A DNA stretch of 64,000 nt from Fonsecaea monophora (GCF_001642475.1 NW_019173932.1:930001-994000); one strand, 5' to 3'. Numbered from the stretch's first letter, positions 44,827 through 59,510 are shown. The notes: a model not told the origin generated them from the letters alone. Translations and numbers: made by a program.

Positions 44827-47800
44827 CTAACCAAAGTCCAGCATCAACCTCCTCATCTCATCCATGACCCTGCTGACCTCGTCCTCCGAAAGCATATCTT
44901 CTGGGGCAAAGACACCCATGTCTAGGTACCCGTCTTCAACTCTAGCCTCGATATCAATAGCAGGCTGCAGAGACAAAATATCAGTCAATCAGCCAGAACA
45001 GAGCAAGGAGATGTGAGACGGGATGAACTTACCAAGCACCACTTCGTGCTATCCGCATTACACTCCATGCCGTCCATAAAAGGCGACGGCGCGTCAACCC
45101 CCTCAAATTTATCCTTCTTCCCCGAGGTTTCCGCATGGGTGATTCGAACGTTGCTCGCTTGGTCTCCAGACGATGATGAATCCTCATCACTTGGGAGGGA
45201 TAAGAAATTGACAAACGTGTCCAGCTTGACTCCCGTCCACGTATTAATGTCCCTCATATCCACTCCGCAGTTCTCTGGCCGCGTGATTTCTCCCAGATCA
45301 TGCTGGATCTGTAATGCCGACTGAAGAAGGGTCCCCCCAGATCGGATTCTCAATGGAACGATGCTGAATGTCGGAGCAAGTAGTTCCATGATCCCGTCGA
45401 TATCAAGCGACCGGTTTGCAAGATAGACCCCAATCACAACATCCGATTTGGTATCTGTCGACTGTTGTTCTGTACCCAGGTGGCAACGTATACCCTCGTA
45501 AATCCTGGCATATGCGGCGAAGAAGAGTGCTTGAATGCTAAGGCCATGATGCTTTAGCTGCTTGATCAATCCCTCGAGCGGCACTAGTTTGGGATGGAAT
45601 CTCTCAACGCGCCTTGCTGCGAATGAACCCCGACCCATGGGTTGAAGTGTACCTTCACCTTCGCCGAGATAACGCGTCCAGAATTCTTGAGCCATCGACC
45701 GAGATGCTCGGTTGTTCGAGATCAGAGTGCTCATATCCGTGTTGCACTTGGTCTGTGCGGTACCAGCACACAATCTCTCGAAGCGTGTGATCAGCAGCTG
45801 GAGACTCACAGCATCATACAAGGCGTGGTGGATGCGAAGTGTAACAAGCAATTCATCTCCTCGGACGTCGAATCGCACTGCCCAGGGGAAGCCATAGTTT
45901 GCCACTGCCTCGCTCTTGACGACCACTTGAAATGTTTCTGGCCATCCACCATCACTCTTGTGGATAAACAAAGTCCTCAGTATCGGAACTTCATCAACAA
46001 GCCTTTTCATTCCCTGCCTCAAATCCTCCAGCGAAACACCGGACGCTTTCAGCCAGAAAATGGGGAAGAACAAGCGCCCATTGCTTGCTCTCCACATATC
46101 AAGCATGTACGTTTGACCCGCGGTACATGGTATGATCATCTCGAGATCCTCCTCTGGTATTGTGAGGCCCCCCTTGATGTTCTCCGGAACAAACGAGATC
46201 TCCGCAAACCCGTTAGGTGTACGGGCCGTCTCCTGACCTGCGCGTTGGAGCTGTTCAGCAGCCACGGCCATCTTTTCAACCGTCTGTGATCTAATGATCG
46301 CGCTTACTGGAAGCCTAATGCCCTCTTTTCGGAGCAGAGTAGCAACTTTGATGGCGCTGACGCTATCCAGGCCGAGGTGGAACAGGCCCGTATTCTTTTT
46401 AATGTACTCTCTGTCCAAGTGGGATACTTTTGCAAGGACATCCCTAATGGCAGCCTCGGTTGAACTCCAGTTTTCGGGTCTGTGGGACTGCTGCTGATCT
46501 TGAGCAATGTGAGACGTCTTCCTTGGCCTGTCGCCCTTGCTGCGGATTAGATCTACTCCTGGGAGACCGCATATTGACACCTTTCCGCCTTCTTTGCCCA
46601 GAAGGTCTTGGTCAGGATTTCTCACCAGAGCTGCCAGGATAGTATCCAGTTTTTCCAGCACTGTCTGTCCAAATTCTTGGCTGGTAACTCCATCTTGGCA
46701 TGCGAAAGTCCAGATCAGACCCTTTGCATCGCCCTCCAATTCAACATTGACAGGATACGGCGGCGTGATGGCTGTCTCGTCGGGCGTGACTTCGTTGTAC
46801 AATGCTGGGAGCTCACGTTCGACAGTTGGAAGTTTTTGAAAGGTGAATAAAGTATCGAATAAATCTTCACTCACTCCTTGTCCTCGTGCCAGACGAAGAG
46901 CCTCACGTAGTGGAAAGTGCTGATTTTCCGAGACCCGCACAACTGCATCGTGCACTCTCCGGATGGCCTCTGCCTTGGTCATATTATCGTGAATGAGAGG
47001 TCTGAAAGCGACAGTGTTGAATGTTGGGAAGATCAGTTGATCCGAGCCCTCGGTTGTGCGCCCGGAAAGAACAAGCCCGAAGCATACATCCACCTGGCAG
47101 GTGTAGTGAATAAGTGCCATTGTCCAGCATGCAAGCCCCAAAGTCTGGAGCGTCACTCCTTGCTGCCTGCAGAAGTCGAGGGCTTTGGTTAAGCTGGTCG
47201 TGGACTGCTTGCGCAACAAAAACGCTGAGCCGTGGTGACTGTGATCATCGAGGGCCGCTTGTAGAGTGGTGGGTTGGATATCCCGCAGTTGAGACTCCCA
47301 GAACTCACGAGCCTTTGAGCTCTCGCCTTGTGTGATGATCTCCTCGAGGTGCTCCCTATATTGATCCAGGGCCGCTCCTCGGGCTCTGCTATGCGGGAAC
47401 TGGTAGGTCTCAGTCACCTCCTGGTGCAGTAAGTGCAATGACCAGGCGTCGTACAAGGCATGCGGCATGGCAAGAACAAGAAATGAGGCAGTTTCATCGC
47501 GGACAATAGTGATACGAGTCCTTTGATCGACCAGTTGTTGCTCGTCTGGAACGTTTTTGAGGTTTCGGACCACATCATTCAGCTTCTCGTCAAGGACTGT
47601 CACCTCACTTCCATCCTTCACCACATATTGGAGAAAGGCCGTCTTTTTATCTGGAGACTCGACGACAGCAAAGCGCGTTCTCAAGATTGGCTCTGTCCGG
47701 GCGACTGTTTCCCACGCTTTTATCAGTCGGTTCAGATCAATGTCTGCAGCTAATTCGAAAGTCATGACATTGAGATACTTGTCAGATTCCAAGAGTAGGC

Positions 47801-50800
47801 CTTCCTGCATCGGTGTGACCGGAAAGATGGCTTGTACGTTGTCGAGTTCGACACCATGGCTCTGTAGCATACGTTGATAGCTGATCTGGCGTTCCTTAAT
47901 GAAAGACGCCCTTTCGCGACTTGCTCTTTCGGCCTGGGTTTCCATGCTTGATGTAACCGCCGCAGCAATCCCTGCGACGGTTGGCGACCGCATGATGGTA
48001 CTCACAGCCACTCTCAGACCCTTGTTCTTGACGCGAGCTGCGAGCTTCATTGCTTCTATACTGTCCAAGCCTAGTTCGAAGATCGTTGGCCTGTGACGGT
48101 GAATCATCTTTTCGTCCACAGAGGCGAGCTTGGCCATTTCCGAGCGAATGATTGTCTCTGTGTCGTTCAGTGCGGTATCGTTGTCTTCATGAACATGATT
48201 CGAGATTGTCAAGTCCGCTTTATGATCCCCACTCGGGGTCCTGGAGTCCTGTGATAGGCAAAAGTCCGGGGGTAGGATTGCGGTCATCTCTTCCGGCCTG
48301 CGAACAACGTCAAGATACATGTCTAACAACCGACTGGCGCTTTTCTTGTCCATGTATTGCGGCCTCGCAACTAGGGTGACGTCGAACTCGGAGCCGTTCT
48401 GCTCTACCTCGATATTCAGCGGATAATCTGGCGAGCTGTCTGTTGGAATCTCGCGCCAGAACGCGCGGTCCTCGACATCCGGTGCTGTCTTTTGGAAAAC
48501 AAATAACGTGTCAAACAGAGTCTGGCTTGCACTTAGTCCAAGGAAGTGAACAACTTTCCTCAGAGGTGTATGTTGATACGGAATGATATCAACATTGAAC
48601 TGATGGCACGCGCGGACGAGATTCGAGACTGCTGCACCATTGGTGAGAGAATTGATGGCACATGGCAGGGTATTGAACATTGGGCCAATCACATCCTCTA
48701 TCTCTTCTGTGGCTGTGGCTCTGCCTGAGACTACCACACCTATTGTCGGGCTGGAGTTGAATTCTCTCTGCATCACATAGAGTAGCATAGCCTGGAAAAA
48801 GGCCGAGACTGTAACGTTCAATTCATTGCACAAGGTTTTCAAATGGTCAATGCTTAGATGATGCCTCAAGATGACAGCATGAGTATCTATCTCAAGCTCG
48901 GCATGGACCAATGGCAGCTTGTGAGGTTGGATGCGAGGGAGGTGTGACAGCCAGAATTCCTTCTCGTCTGGCAGCTGAGACAGTGGTCCATGGGGCAAGG
49001 CTTGATAGAACTGCATTTTCGGCTTCCAAGTCTCCTCTGGGTGCTGATACCGCTGCTTGACTTGCTTGAGCAGTATTGGAAGGCTGCTTCCATCATAAAG
49101 TCCATGAAATATCTGGAGTATCATGAAGCCGCCATCTCCGGACTTTCCCAATTGAACTTTCCAGGGCAAACACGTAGATAGGGACCTTGCAGATCTGACC
49201 CAGTCTCTGAAGGAGGACTTCTCGAACTTGCGAACGTCGCCATTTCTGGCTTCGCTGACGATCTTCACCCCGCTGTCGGTTTCGCGCAGCACAACTTGAG
49301 CAAAGCCATCTTCTGTTGGTACGAAGAATGTCCTGAGGATAGAAATCGACCGCTGGGAGGCATCCCACGCACTTTTCAGTCGCTGTATATCGGTGTTTGA
49401 ATCGAGCTGAAAGAGGAAGCAGGAGAAATAAACTGTATCGTTAGGGTCGGCCTGCATTACCCGGGAAATCATGCCTTCTTGTAGTGGCGTACAAGGTGCG
49501 ATGCACTCAATGCTTTCTAGGGAGACGTTCATGCTTTGTGCGATTGTTCCATTGTGGATGTTACTGAATGATTGGATTTTCTGGCGAGCAGTGTCCACGA
49601 TGTCGTTCTGGTGTGAAGTGGCCTCCCGCGTAATGATTTGGGCAAGATCTTGGACGACAGAGTGCTTCAGGATCGTTCCCACTTCCGCGTTCTGGAATCC
49701 CTGGCGCTTGAGCGCTCTAGCGAGACCGATGGCTGAGATGGAGTCCAGCCCGAGTTCGAATAGTCTCGAACTTGGCTTGATGTCTGATATTTGGATTCGC
49801 AAGAAAGATGCTAGCACACTGGCCATCTCATTGTAATGCTGAAGGCCTTCTTGCGTCAAAAAATTTCTGTCGGATTCGTCTTGCGCTGAACCAGGCAGAT
49901 GCTCCTCATATATCGCTTTCAGCGATTTCTGATCAACTTTATTGTTAACCGATAAGGGAAGAGATGAGACTGCAAGAATGTGTGAGGGCACCATGTACGC
50001 TGGCAATTTGTCAGAGCAGTTCAATCGAATCTTTGTAGCCAGGTCCTGAGTCTCCTTGTTAGTTACAATCGATGGTTTCTCGTTCTTTGCCCGTCTTTGA
50101 GCTGTAGAGAAGAAAGTCACAAGCTGATCTTTCTGTTGTGTTGGATGTTTCAAGACCATGGTAGCAACGTCCTTGACGCGACTATCCGCACTGAGAGCGA
50201 CATGATTGATCTCCCCGATTTCCAAGCGCTGCCCACGCAACTTGACCTGATCGTCGATTCTGCCCAGAAATTCGAAGCTGTTGTCATGCAGGAGACGGAC
50301 GAGATCACCAGTTCGGTAAACCCTCGTATCATATTCAGCCAACGTTACGAATTTCTCTGTTGTAAGGTCGGGTCGGTTGAGATATCCCTTTCCAACAAGA
50401 GGGCCAGACAAACAAAGCTCGCCGATCGCCCCACGGAGAACGGGAGTCTGCGACGAGGGCTCCAAAACGAAAGAGCCTACGTTGTCCCATTGTTGACCAA
50501 TATTGGTTGGCTTCGCAGTCTTGGGTACTTGCCGGTGTACTGTGCAACCGATCGTCACTTCACTTGGCCCATAGAAATTGTAAAGACAACCCGTATCGCC
50601 CCAGGTCTCCAAGATATCCTGCCCGACTTGCTCACCGCCAACGATAAAGACTCCCTCGCATAGATTCGGCACTTCTTGGGGCGTGAGTAGCCTTGCCAAA
50701 CTGGGGGTCAGGTCGAGATGAGTTATCTCAAGGGCGTTGATAGTCCCTGGAAGATCCTCGAACAAGAGATCTCGGGGTGCCGAAGTTACGATGATGCCTA

Positions 50801-53800
50801 TGCTCCAGCTCCAGTATTGTTCAAGCACACTGACGTCGAAATGAAAGGACGCGAACTGCAGCCACCGGGATGATTCCTTCCATCGACCATCGAAAATCCG
50901 CTGGAAAGACAACATTGCCTGGACCGCGCTGTCATGGCTGATCAAGCATCCTTTGGGTGTTCCTGTAGTTCCCGAGGTGTACAGACAGTAGCAGACATCT
51001 TGTACTTGCAGTTCCTTCGAGAGTGAAGGCTTTTCGCTCGACAACTCCTTCCAACAGGCATTGTCAATGGCGAAACTACAAACGCCTGGAATGCTGTCAA
51101 ATTCCGAGACCTTATCGTCAGTTGTGAGGACAATTCCACAGCCAGAATCGCGGAGGATGAATTCCTTTCTCGAAGTTGGCGCCCCGGGATCAATCGCAAT
51201 GTAACCGCATCCTGATTTGAGAACCCCCAATATTGCAAAGGAGGCTTCGGGACATTTATCAAAACAAACAGCCACGAGACTTCCAACTTCTATGCCTTTG
51301 CTCTGGATCAGTCGAGCGATTTTGTTTCCATTCGAGTCCAACTGGGCATAAGTCCAAGTTTGCTTTATAGGGGTGTTCCTGTGAATGGTTTGCACAAATT
51401 CCAGGGCAATACTGTTGGGTTTCTCTCTTGCTGTCCGCTCCACAAATTCATGCAGGTAGCGGACCGTGGTCGGAATCCGTTCTTCTTTTGCAGGCACGAT
51501 CGACAGGACAGATTTTGGCAGCGTCGAATTAGATGTCGTTTGTGCGAGCAGGACTTTCATCTGTTCTTCGAATTCTTGAAGGATATACACGGCTTGATCC
51601 GGTGGTATCACCTGGTTACGGAAAGTTGCCTGAAGATTCAACCCGTCGTTCTCTTGGGGTATGAGCTCCAAGGAGAGTGTATATTCTGCAGTTGCATCGT
51701 CTTTGGCGAGCGTCCACGGCCTCTTTGGGCCTTCGTCTGCATCGTATTTTTGCAGAACGATCACAGTATCGAACAGATCGCCTTCAGCCTGCACCCAACG
51801 CTTGATCGAGCTTAGTGGAGTATGCTGGTGTTTCAATATACCAGCGCATCGCTTAACGGCTGATTGTAAAAGATCACTCCTGTCTTGAGAGAGTCTCATC
51901 GCAAACGGGACGGTGTTGATACAAGGGAACGCTGCCTTGTTTTCCTCTTCCTCGGAATCCCGACCGGAGAGGATGACACCAAATGTGACATGATCCTGGC
52001 CAGTGTATGCCGAAAGTAATACAGACCAAGCTGCAGCAACCAAAGATTGCATTGTTGCTCCAGCATTTGCGCATGCATCCTCGAGGGTTTTTAGAGATAG
52101 ACTGCACTGCCGAGTCGCGACGCAATAGTTGTCAACCTCTAGATTGTATACCCCCAACTCTGGAAAGCGAGTTGGGCACATATCAGCCGATACTTCCAAC
52201 CAGAATGGCTTGGAACTTTCGTCTCTGCTCAAGCCTAAGATTTTTGAGACGACTGGAGCAAGAGAAGCACCAACGGGAAATTCGAAATCCGCATACGCAC
52301 GTGCAACATCGGCCAATATGATATCTAGAGAATGTGCATCGTACAGAGCGTGCAGCATGGATAGTTCAAGGTTCAGAGCGGAGCCATTTTTGGTCACCCG
52401 AATGAGCCATGGTGGTTCAGTGAGATTGTCCATGTTTCTTGATTTGGCTTCACCTCTCTCTTGGGGTATTTGCACTGAATCGTCAACCCAAGGTAGCTGT
52501 ACTGCATCTGGTAGATAGGTTATCATGACGAATGGAGTCTGGGGATCGTCGGTCTCAGCGAAACCAGTCCTTAGCATTGCGTGTCTTTGCATAGCAAGAC
52601 TCCATGCATGCTTTAATCTTGGTACATCCACGTCTTTATCCAAGCCGAAATGCATGTGATTGAGATAGAGCATGTAACTCGATCGGAGGAACTGCGAAAG
52701 AATCCCTGATTGAGTAGGTGTGCAGGGCCATATGGACTGGACATGAGTCTCGTCGAGGCCGTTATTCTGACAGATAGATCGGCGACAACGCTTTTCGTAG
52801 GACTCAAGGTCAAAAGTCGCATGCTTGGAGTCTCGTGGCGCCCCTGAATCGCATATTTTGGCGATATTTCCGAGGCTTGCAGCTTCCAAAATAGCTCCAG
52901 TCGATATGTCGAATCCGCTTTTCCGCAGCCGTGCTGCAATCTGTACGGCATTAATGCTGTCGAAGCCAAGACTGAATACTGTCGTGTCTCTGAAGATCTT
53001 TGAATGCGAACCAGGCTTCAATTGGACGAGTATGTCCCTCACCAATATTTCCGTTCGAGACAGTGTTTCATTGATGTGCCCCGGTGCATCAAAGGAGTCT
53101 GTGGGTGGTGTGGAGGCAAGAACAGTGAATGGCGTAGAAGCCTGTAGTCGTGGCAACATGCCAGCAATAAATGAATGATCCAATGTTCTTGACTGCGGAT
53201 ATCTGGCCGTGTGGATGAGAAGGGCGTCGTACATGTCCAGAAATCGACCGAGTATCTTCTTCTCAGCTACTTCAGAGTGCAGTCTCAAGGTGATGGCATC
53301 GGCCTGTGAATCCATCGTAATCTCAAGTATGAAAGGGAAAGACATATCCCCTGATTCCTCAACCAGAGTCCAAACCTGATGGTCGAGCCGCAGTCCGTCT
53401 TGTTGGAGCAGAAGAAGTGTATCAAATAACGTTCTGCCTTGGGTGTCTACGGCTCGCTGGATTCGACGAAGCGAGCTCGACTGATGTGGTAGAGTCTCGA
53501 CATTTATCTGCTGAAAGCCCTTGCACAATTCTTGATTCGATTCGTCTGGGCGCAATTGTACTCTGGTTGGAACTGTGTTGAAGCATGGAGCGACCAGCGT
53601 TTCCACACCGTCGATAGGAAGGTTCCGACCGCTAAGGACATTTCCAAAGCAGATATCCTGACTACCAAAGAGGCGAGAGAGAAACCGACCCCACGAAGCT
53701 TGAAATAGAGCCAATGGAGTCGAATGTATCTTTCGCGCACATCGTTGCACTTCTGAGACAGACATCGCAGACCATCGTTCAACCAACAAATGAGTGCCAG

Positions 53801-56800
53801 GAGCAGCCTTGTCCTCAGGCAATATGGCTTCACTTAGTTTGTATACTGTAGCTCCCTGTAGCTTTCTCCGCCAGAAATCATATGTATCATCCGTGTTCGA
53901 CATCTCCATGAACGACAGATAGCTATCGAAGGGGGTTGTCGGAGCCGGTTGGTGACCGTGGTACAGGGATTGAATCTCGTCTAACAGAACGGCCATTGCC
54001 TCTGCGTCGTATAGACAGTGGTGCATTCTCAGGATTAGCTCTGTCTTCCCTCTGACTTCAAGGCTCCATGGAGGGACCATGAGACCCTCCAAATCATAGC
54101 TCAACTGTTGGGTATCTTCTTCAAACCAGGGAAGCTGGAAATTCTTCAAGACTGCTTGCACAAAAGGAGAATCAGCGGAGTCAGTTGCGACAAAGCCTGT
54201 ACGAAGGATCTGGTGTCTTGCTAATGCGTCCCCCCAGGCATGTCGTAACCTCGGGACGCTGCCACTGACATTGAAGCGCAGAGTGTTCCGATAGGCTCGA
54301 GAAGAAGTATTCATCGAGCTGATGACCATAGATTCTTGTAGAGGAGTACAGGGAAGGATCCTCTCGACTTCCAGGCCAGCCCGCGAATACAAACTGCGGA
54401 TTTCCTCTTCCCACTTTTCAGGGAAACGACCCATATTATTCTTGCCGTTACATGGATTGTGCTGCGGAACATGTTTCTCAATGTATCTCCCTAGTTGTGA
54501 GATGGATGGGTTCTGCATCAACGAGGATATCTCCACCATAGGATAATGGTCTCGCAGTGCTCTTGAGACGCGTATTGCGCTGATCGAATCCAGACCAAGG
54601 GCATAGAAAGAGGTAGTACGGCTGATATTTGCAAGGCTGACTCCAAGCGCATCGGCCACGGCACGGGCAAGAATTTTCTCGGAATAGGAGAGTTGATCAA
54701 CACCTTCTGGCTTGCTGCCTCTAGACGTGGCTTGGAGCTGTTCTGTGCTGAGATTTTGATAATGGGAGATCAAATCCGAGCGATTGATCTTTCCCTGGCG
54801 CGTCAGAGGTATCTTGTCAAGGTGGATGAGGCTATCAGGTATCATGTAGTCTGGCAAGCTATTTGCCAACGTTTCGAAGATGGTGGCATTCATGTCGTCG
54901 GGGTCTGCAGATCTGTAGGATTGGCGTGGTGTCCAGAAAGCAACCAGACTCGCACTTTCATTTCCTCTGGTAACGACCAGGGATACCGCATCTTCAACTT
55001 GACTGCACCTCACCAAGGCGGAATTGACCTCTCCTAGTTCAATTCTCTGTCCCCGGAGCTTGACCTGGTCGTCCTCGCGACCTAATACGACTAAGGAATC
55101 ATCGCAAAGAAGCCTTCCGATGTCGCCTGAGCGGTAGAGCCGACCATATTCAGGATGATCAAAGAAGCTCTTCGAGGTCAGCACCGGATCGATATATCCG
55201 CGTCCGACCTGTTCTCCCCCGATCCATATCTCACCTACACCTCCCTTGATAACTTGCTGAAAATGCAGGGTGGACTGGTGACGGGATGAATCAGTGGTAC
55301 CGGACTGCTTCGGGGTCTGCCTTTGGCAAATGAAGACGGATGTGTTCAGCAACGGAGGACCAACATTATTTGGCAGGTCGGATTTCGAGACCTTGGGGCG
55401 GACGTTACATATGTTTGTTGTCTCACTCGGACCGTAGCCTTGGTACAGTCCACGGTCAGCCCAATCCGAGAAAACTTTCGAGTTCATAGGTTCTCCAGCA
55501 GTAACCAGCAATTTCACCTTTGGGACGTTGTCAGGTCGAACAAGAGCAGCTACCGAAGGCGTCATGCTCAAATGCGTGATATCCAGCTGTTTGATGAAGA
55601 ATTCCAGGTCTCTAAACAGCACATCATTTGACGCTGTGCACAAAGTTATACCTTTGTGCCATGCCCAGAAGATCTCAAAAACCGAGACGTCGAAGGCTGG
55701 TGAGCAGGCTTGAAGCAGTCGATCCGTCTCGGGGTGGCAGGGGTAAATACGTGACAACTCCTCCAGATTGCTGAGCAAGTTTCGACGGCTGAGGAGGACG
55801 CCCTTCGGAACACCAGTGCTGCCAGACGTGAATACAGCGTATGCTAATTGATCACTTTTCAAAGACCGGTGGTTATCAGTATTTGTCATGGAATTCTGTT
55901 CCAACACGCTGGCAATGGAGACAGGCGTTGGCGCATCTATCTCGTTCGATAAAGGCACATCCCCGGTGAACAAGGTAAGCCTGCATTTGGCTTCGCTCAA
56001 AATTTGGCGAATTCGAGCAGCGGGCGTTCGCGGGTCGATGCACATATAAGCGCCCCCAGCTATGATGGTCCCGAGGATGCCAATATATAGTTGAGACGAT
56101 CGAGGGCCTATCAGACAGACAAGATCGTCAATCTGCACGTTGTACTTAGTCTGTAACACCCGGCCGACAATCCGGGCGCGTTTGTGGAGGTCTCCATAAG
56201 TGAGGATTTCCTTTGTCACCTGGCTCGTACGCTCGTCGATACTAAGCACGAATTCGACGGCTGCTCTGCCTGGACACGATTCTGCAAGACTTGAGATAGT
56301 GGTTGTCAGATCAAAGTCTTCGCTGAACTTTCGGAAGCTCGTGTTGGTCGAGGACAAGGTGTTCTTGTCAAAACTTTCCCAGAAGTAGTTCAGACTAAGG
56401 TCAAGGTTGCTCACGATTCGAGAGGCAGCGTTGTCCAACTGATGAGTTATAAGCCTTGCTTGATCTTCTGGAATAAGGTCCGTGTCGAACGTCAACTTCA
56501 AATAGACCTGACCTTGACGGGGTTCGAATTCTAGCACAATGGCATAGTCCAAGGTATCTTGCGATCTCAGGCTTGCAACTTTGGAACGATCCCTATCATC
56601 CACTTCGCTGTCTTGTTGCCAAACACACAGCGTATCGAACAACCTGTCCCCATGGCGGAGACCTGCTGCATTGTTGATGTTCCTTAATGTAATGCTCCCA
56701 TGTCGAAGAAACTGGTTGCGTTGCCTTTGAACGTAATTGAGGACATCATGTACCGTCCTTAGAGCACTGACATCCATGCGGAGAGGGAATAACGAGAGAC

Positions 56801-59510
56801 ACGGCCCAATGATGGATTCGATCCCTGCCAGTGAGAAATGGCGACCAGCCACAACCACTCCGACTGCGACGTCGGCGCTATCGAGATACGATGAGAGCAA
56901 AAGTGACCATGCCGCCTCCAAAATCGTCTCTCGACTGCACCGCGCAATTGACGCAAAGTGAGAGAGCTGTTCATAAGTTATGGCGAGTGGCGACTCTGTG
57001 GTTTTTCTGGGTGTTCTCTCCAGTCGAACAGGTGTTAGCATCGGAAATGCTGAGGGCTTGAAGTCCTGCAGTTGATTTCGCCAATACTCAACATTTTCTG
57101 TCTGCTCCGACCTCAAGCGATCGTGCTCGCTCGAGCGAAATTCGGAAAATTGAGTCCTGACGGGCGCGTTTTCTCCAGAGAGGATGACATTCAAATCGTC
57201 TAGGATCAAGTCCCAAGACCATCCATCATACAACGCATGGTGAATCCATACCAAGACATCTCTTTCATCCTCTGTTCCGGCATTTTCCAGCTTCAAGGGG
57301 TGCAGAATACTCAATTCAGGGTCGTCTGAGAGGTCTCGCCACACGACTTGAGCAAAGGGCATCTCTTGTTTCCCGGTCGGGACGAATCCGGATCGCAAGA
57401 TCTCATTGTTCCTTGAAAGCTTTTGAAATGCCTGGCGCAAGTGTTGCAGTGTCAGACTCGACCCGAGTTTGAGCCAAATTCTGTTGAAATTCTGATCTTC
57501 TTTTGCGGCGGTTTCAACTAGCATTGCAACCTGCATGTTACTGCAGGGCAATATCTTTTCATAGGGCAGTTTGGGGCTCGAGTTGTTCAGGTCATGTATC
57601 ACTTTTGCCGTGATGCGTTTCCATTCGTCTGAAGTTGCGTAGTCAGGCTGTGTCCTTTCACTTGTTGCATCTTTTGACTTGGTGATAAGACTTGAGAGCG
57701 TGGCCACATTGTCGGCTTCTGAGATCATCGCGGCATTGACACAGTTGTACTGTTGGCGTAATCGAGACGCAATCTTGATGGTTCGGAGAGAATCAACACC
57801 CAATGACCAGAACGAGGTCAGCCTGTCAACTGGGCATCTCAGCTCATCGCTCAATACTCGGCCTACATTCTCCTCTACCGAGTTCTTAAAAGAGGGTTCG
57901 TGGGTGATTGACACCCGGCGTTCTCGATAGTTTCGTTCAAGTGCTTTGCGGTCAATCTTCCCAGAAGGTAGTCGAGGCACATTGTCGTCGAGCAGCACAA
58001 TCTCACCTGGACGCATGTAGGGTGGTAACCATGCCTTGCATTGGTCGGAGACATTGGAGACCTTGACATTATGATCTGCAGCGCAAAAAAGGACGAGGAC
58101 GTCGTCAATGACGCTTGCAATGGCAAGGTGAACACCATCGGTCTTCGAGGCAATCTCTTCAATTTCTCCCAATTCAACCCTCTGACCTCGGAGTTTGACT
58201 TGGCCGGAGGTCATGCGTCCCAGGATCTCAAGCTCCCCATCAGGACGGCAAATTGCTCGATCTCCGGTTTTGTAGATTGGCCCGTAGCCATCAAGTTCAA
58301 CAAACGCAGCTTGGTTCTGCTCCGGCCGATTCAGGTATCCATCAGCAAGCTGACCTGCAACCGCCAGCTCCCCAGGTTCGCCAACTGGTGCGATTCCAAG
58401 CGCTTCGCCTTCCTTGAGGATAAAAGCTGTGACCGTGGACAGCGGTCTCCCAATCCTGCGTACCGATGCATCAGCCGCTAGCTGGGGTGCCACAGTGCAA
58501 TGTATCGCCGCCTCCGTAGGACCATACATAGCATACAGCATGCTCGCCTTATCTGTGCTTCCTCCGAATTCGGAAACGACTTGAGCTGTAAGCATTTCAC
58601 CAATTGTCAGTAGCGTCTTTAAGCAAGGGGCAGCCTTTCTGGTTCTCAATAACGTCCCCGCGACCGTGGGGGTGAGTTCCGCAGCGTCCGCATCCAAGAC
58701 TTGGATAGTGGCAGGTAAATCAGTAAGCATTCGCTCACGGTCGCAACCCACTAGTGTCGCTCCCCGGAAAAATGGAAAGAATATCTCAAATATAGAGACG
58801 TCGAACGTTGGTGAAGCAAATTGTAAAAAGCGTTTAAAGAGAGGGATATGCTCGTCATGCGCAAGCAATGACTGTGACACTGACAAATGCGATACTACAA
58901 CACCCTTGGGAAGTCCTGTAGAGCCTGAAGTGTACATGACATACGCTGGACTGGAGGGTGTGATGCACTCGTGGCTTTGAGGACGGGCATCCTCCGCCTG
59001 CGCCGAACGCGATGTCCGTTCGAGTGCTTCCAAAGATACAGTCTTGCATTGGACGGTTGACAGTGCATCCTCAAAAGCAGCCCTTGTGGTGGTGGTCGCC
59101 AGCACGAAGGTTGACTGCGTATCTTGGAGAATAAATTTCAGTCTCTCCGGAGGTACATCTTGGCTGACAGGGCAGAAGGCAGAGCCAGACTTCAATACTG
59201 CCACCAATGCCACGTATAATTCTGGTGACTGAGGGATGATGACAGGAATTATGCTTCTTCTATCCCTTTTGGGCGAGATATACTCTTGGATATCCTGAGA
59301 CAGGAGGTCCGTGAGGCGATGGAACTCGTCGTAGGTAAGAGCAACGCGTCCATTGTCCGCCAGTAGGAAGTCTAGAATGAGATTATCAGAGGATGTCGCT
59401 ATCAGCTCGTGCAGTAACTGTGGCCCAGGTAGTAATTGACGATGTTTGTTGACAATTGAGAGCTCGTGAGGAGGATGGTAGCCATTGACGAGCGACGGCA
59501 TATTGGTCAT
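44827..59510 (-). CDS. sidC: Ferricrocin-type siderophore nonribosomal peptide synthetase, 4871 aa
   Basis: Two exons: 59510-45033 and 44964-44827, with a 68-nt intron (GTAAGT..CTGCAG) whose removal replaces an early stop with a 45-residue acidic C-terminus. The enzyme joins N5-acyl-N5-hydroxyornithines with small amino acids into a ferrichrome-type siderophore. Domain order from core motifs: A1 (TSGSTGLPKG near 190, YGPTEA near 327, A10 near 515), T1 (GVDSL near 567), C1 (HHALYDG near 753), A2 (TSGSTGVPKG near 1225), T2 (GLDSI near 1640), C2 (HHCLYDA near 1827), T3 (GFDSI near 2180), C3 (LHALYDA near 2383), A3 (TSGTTGTPKG near 2845), T4 (GLDSI near 3255), C4 (FHGLYDG near 3463), T5 (near 3812), C5 (PHALYDA near 4013), T6 (near 4380), C6 (HHALYDA near 4558). 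There is no thioesterase, as expected for this family, where a terminal C domain cyclises the product. It is divergent to sidA. Length is near that of SidC/NPS2 proteins. Confidence 0.93.

Noticed and set aside
45642..46289. 215-codon plus-strand frame inside the NRPS locus
   Set aside because: Shadow frame antisense to the C6 domain coding sequence; no domain or promoter support.
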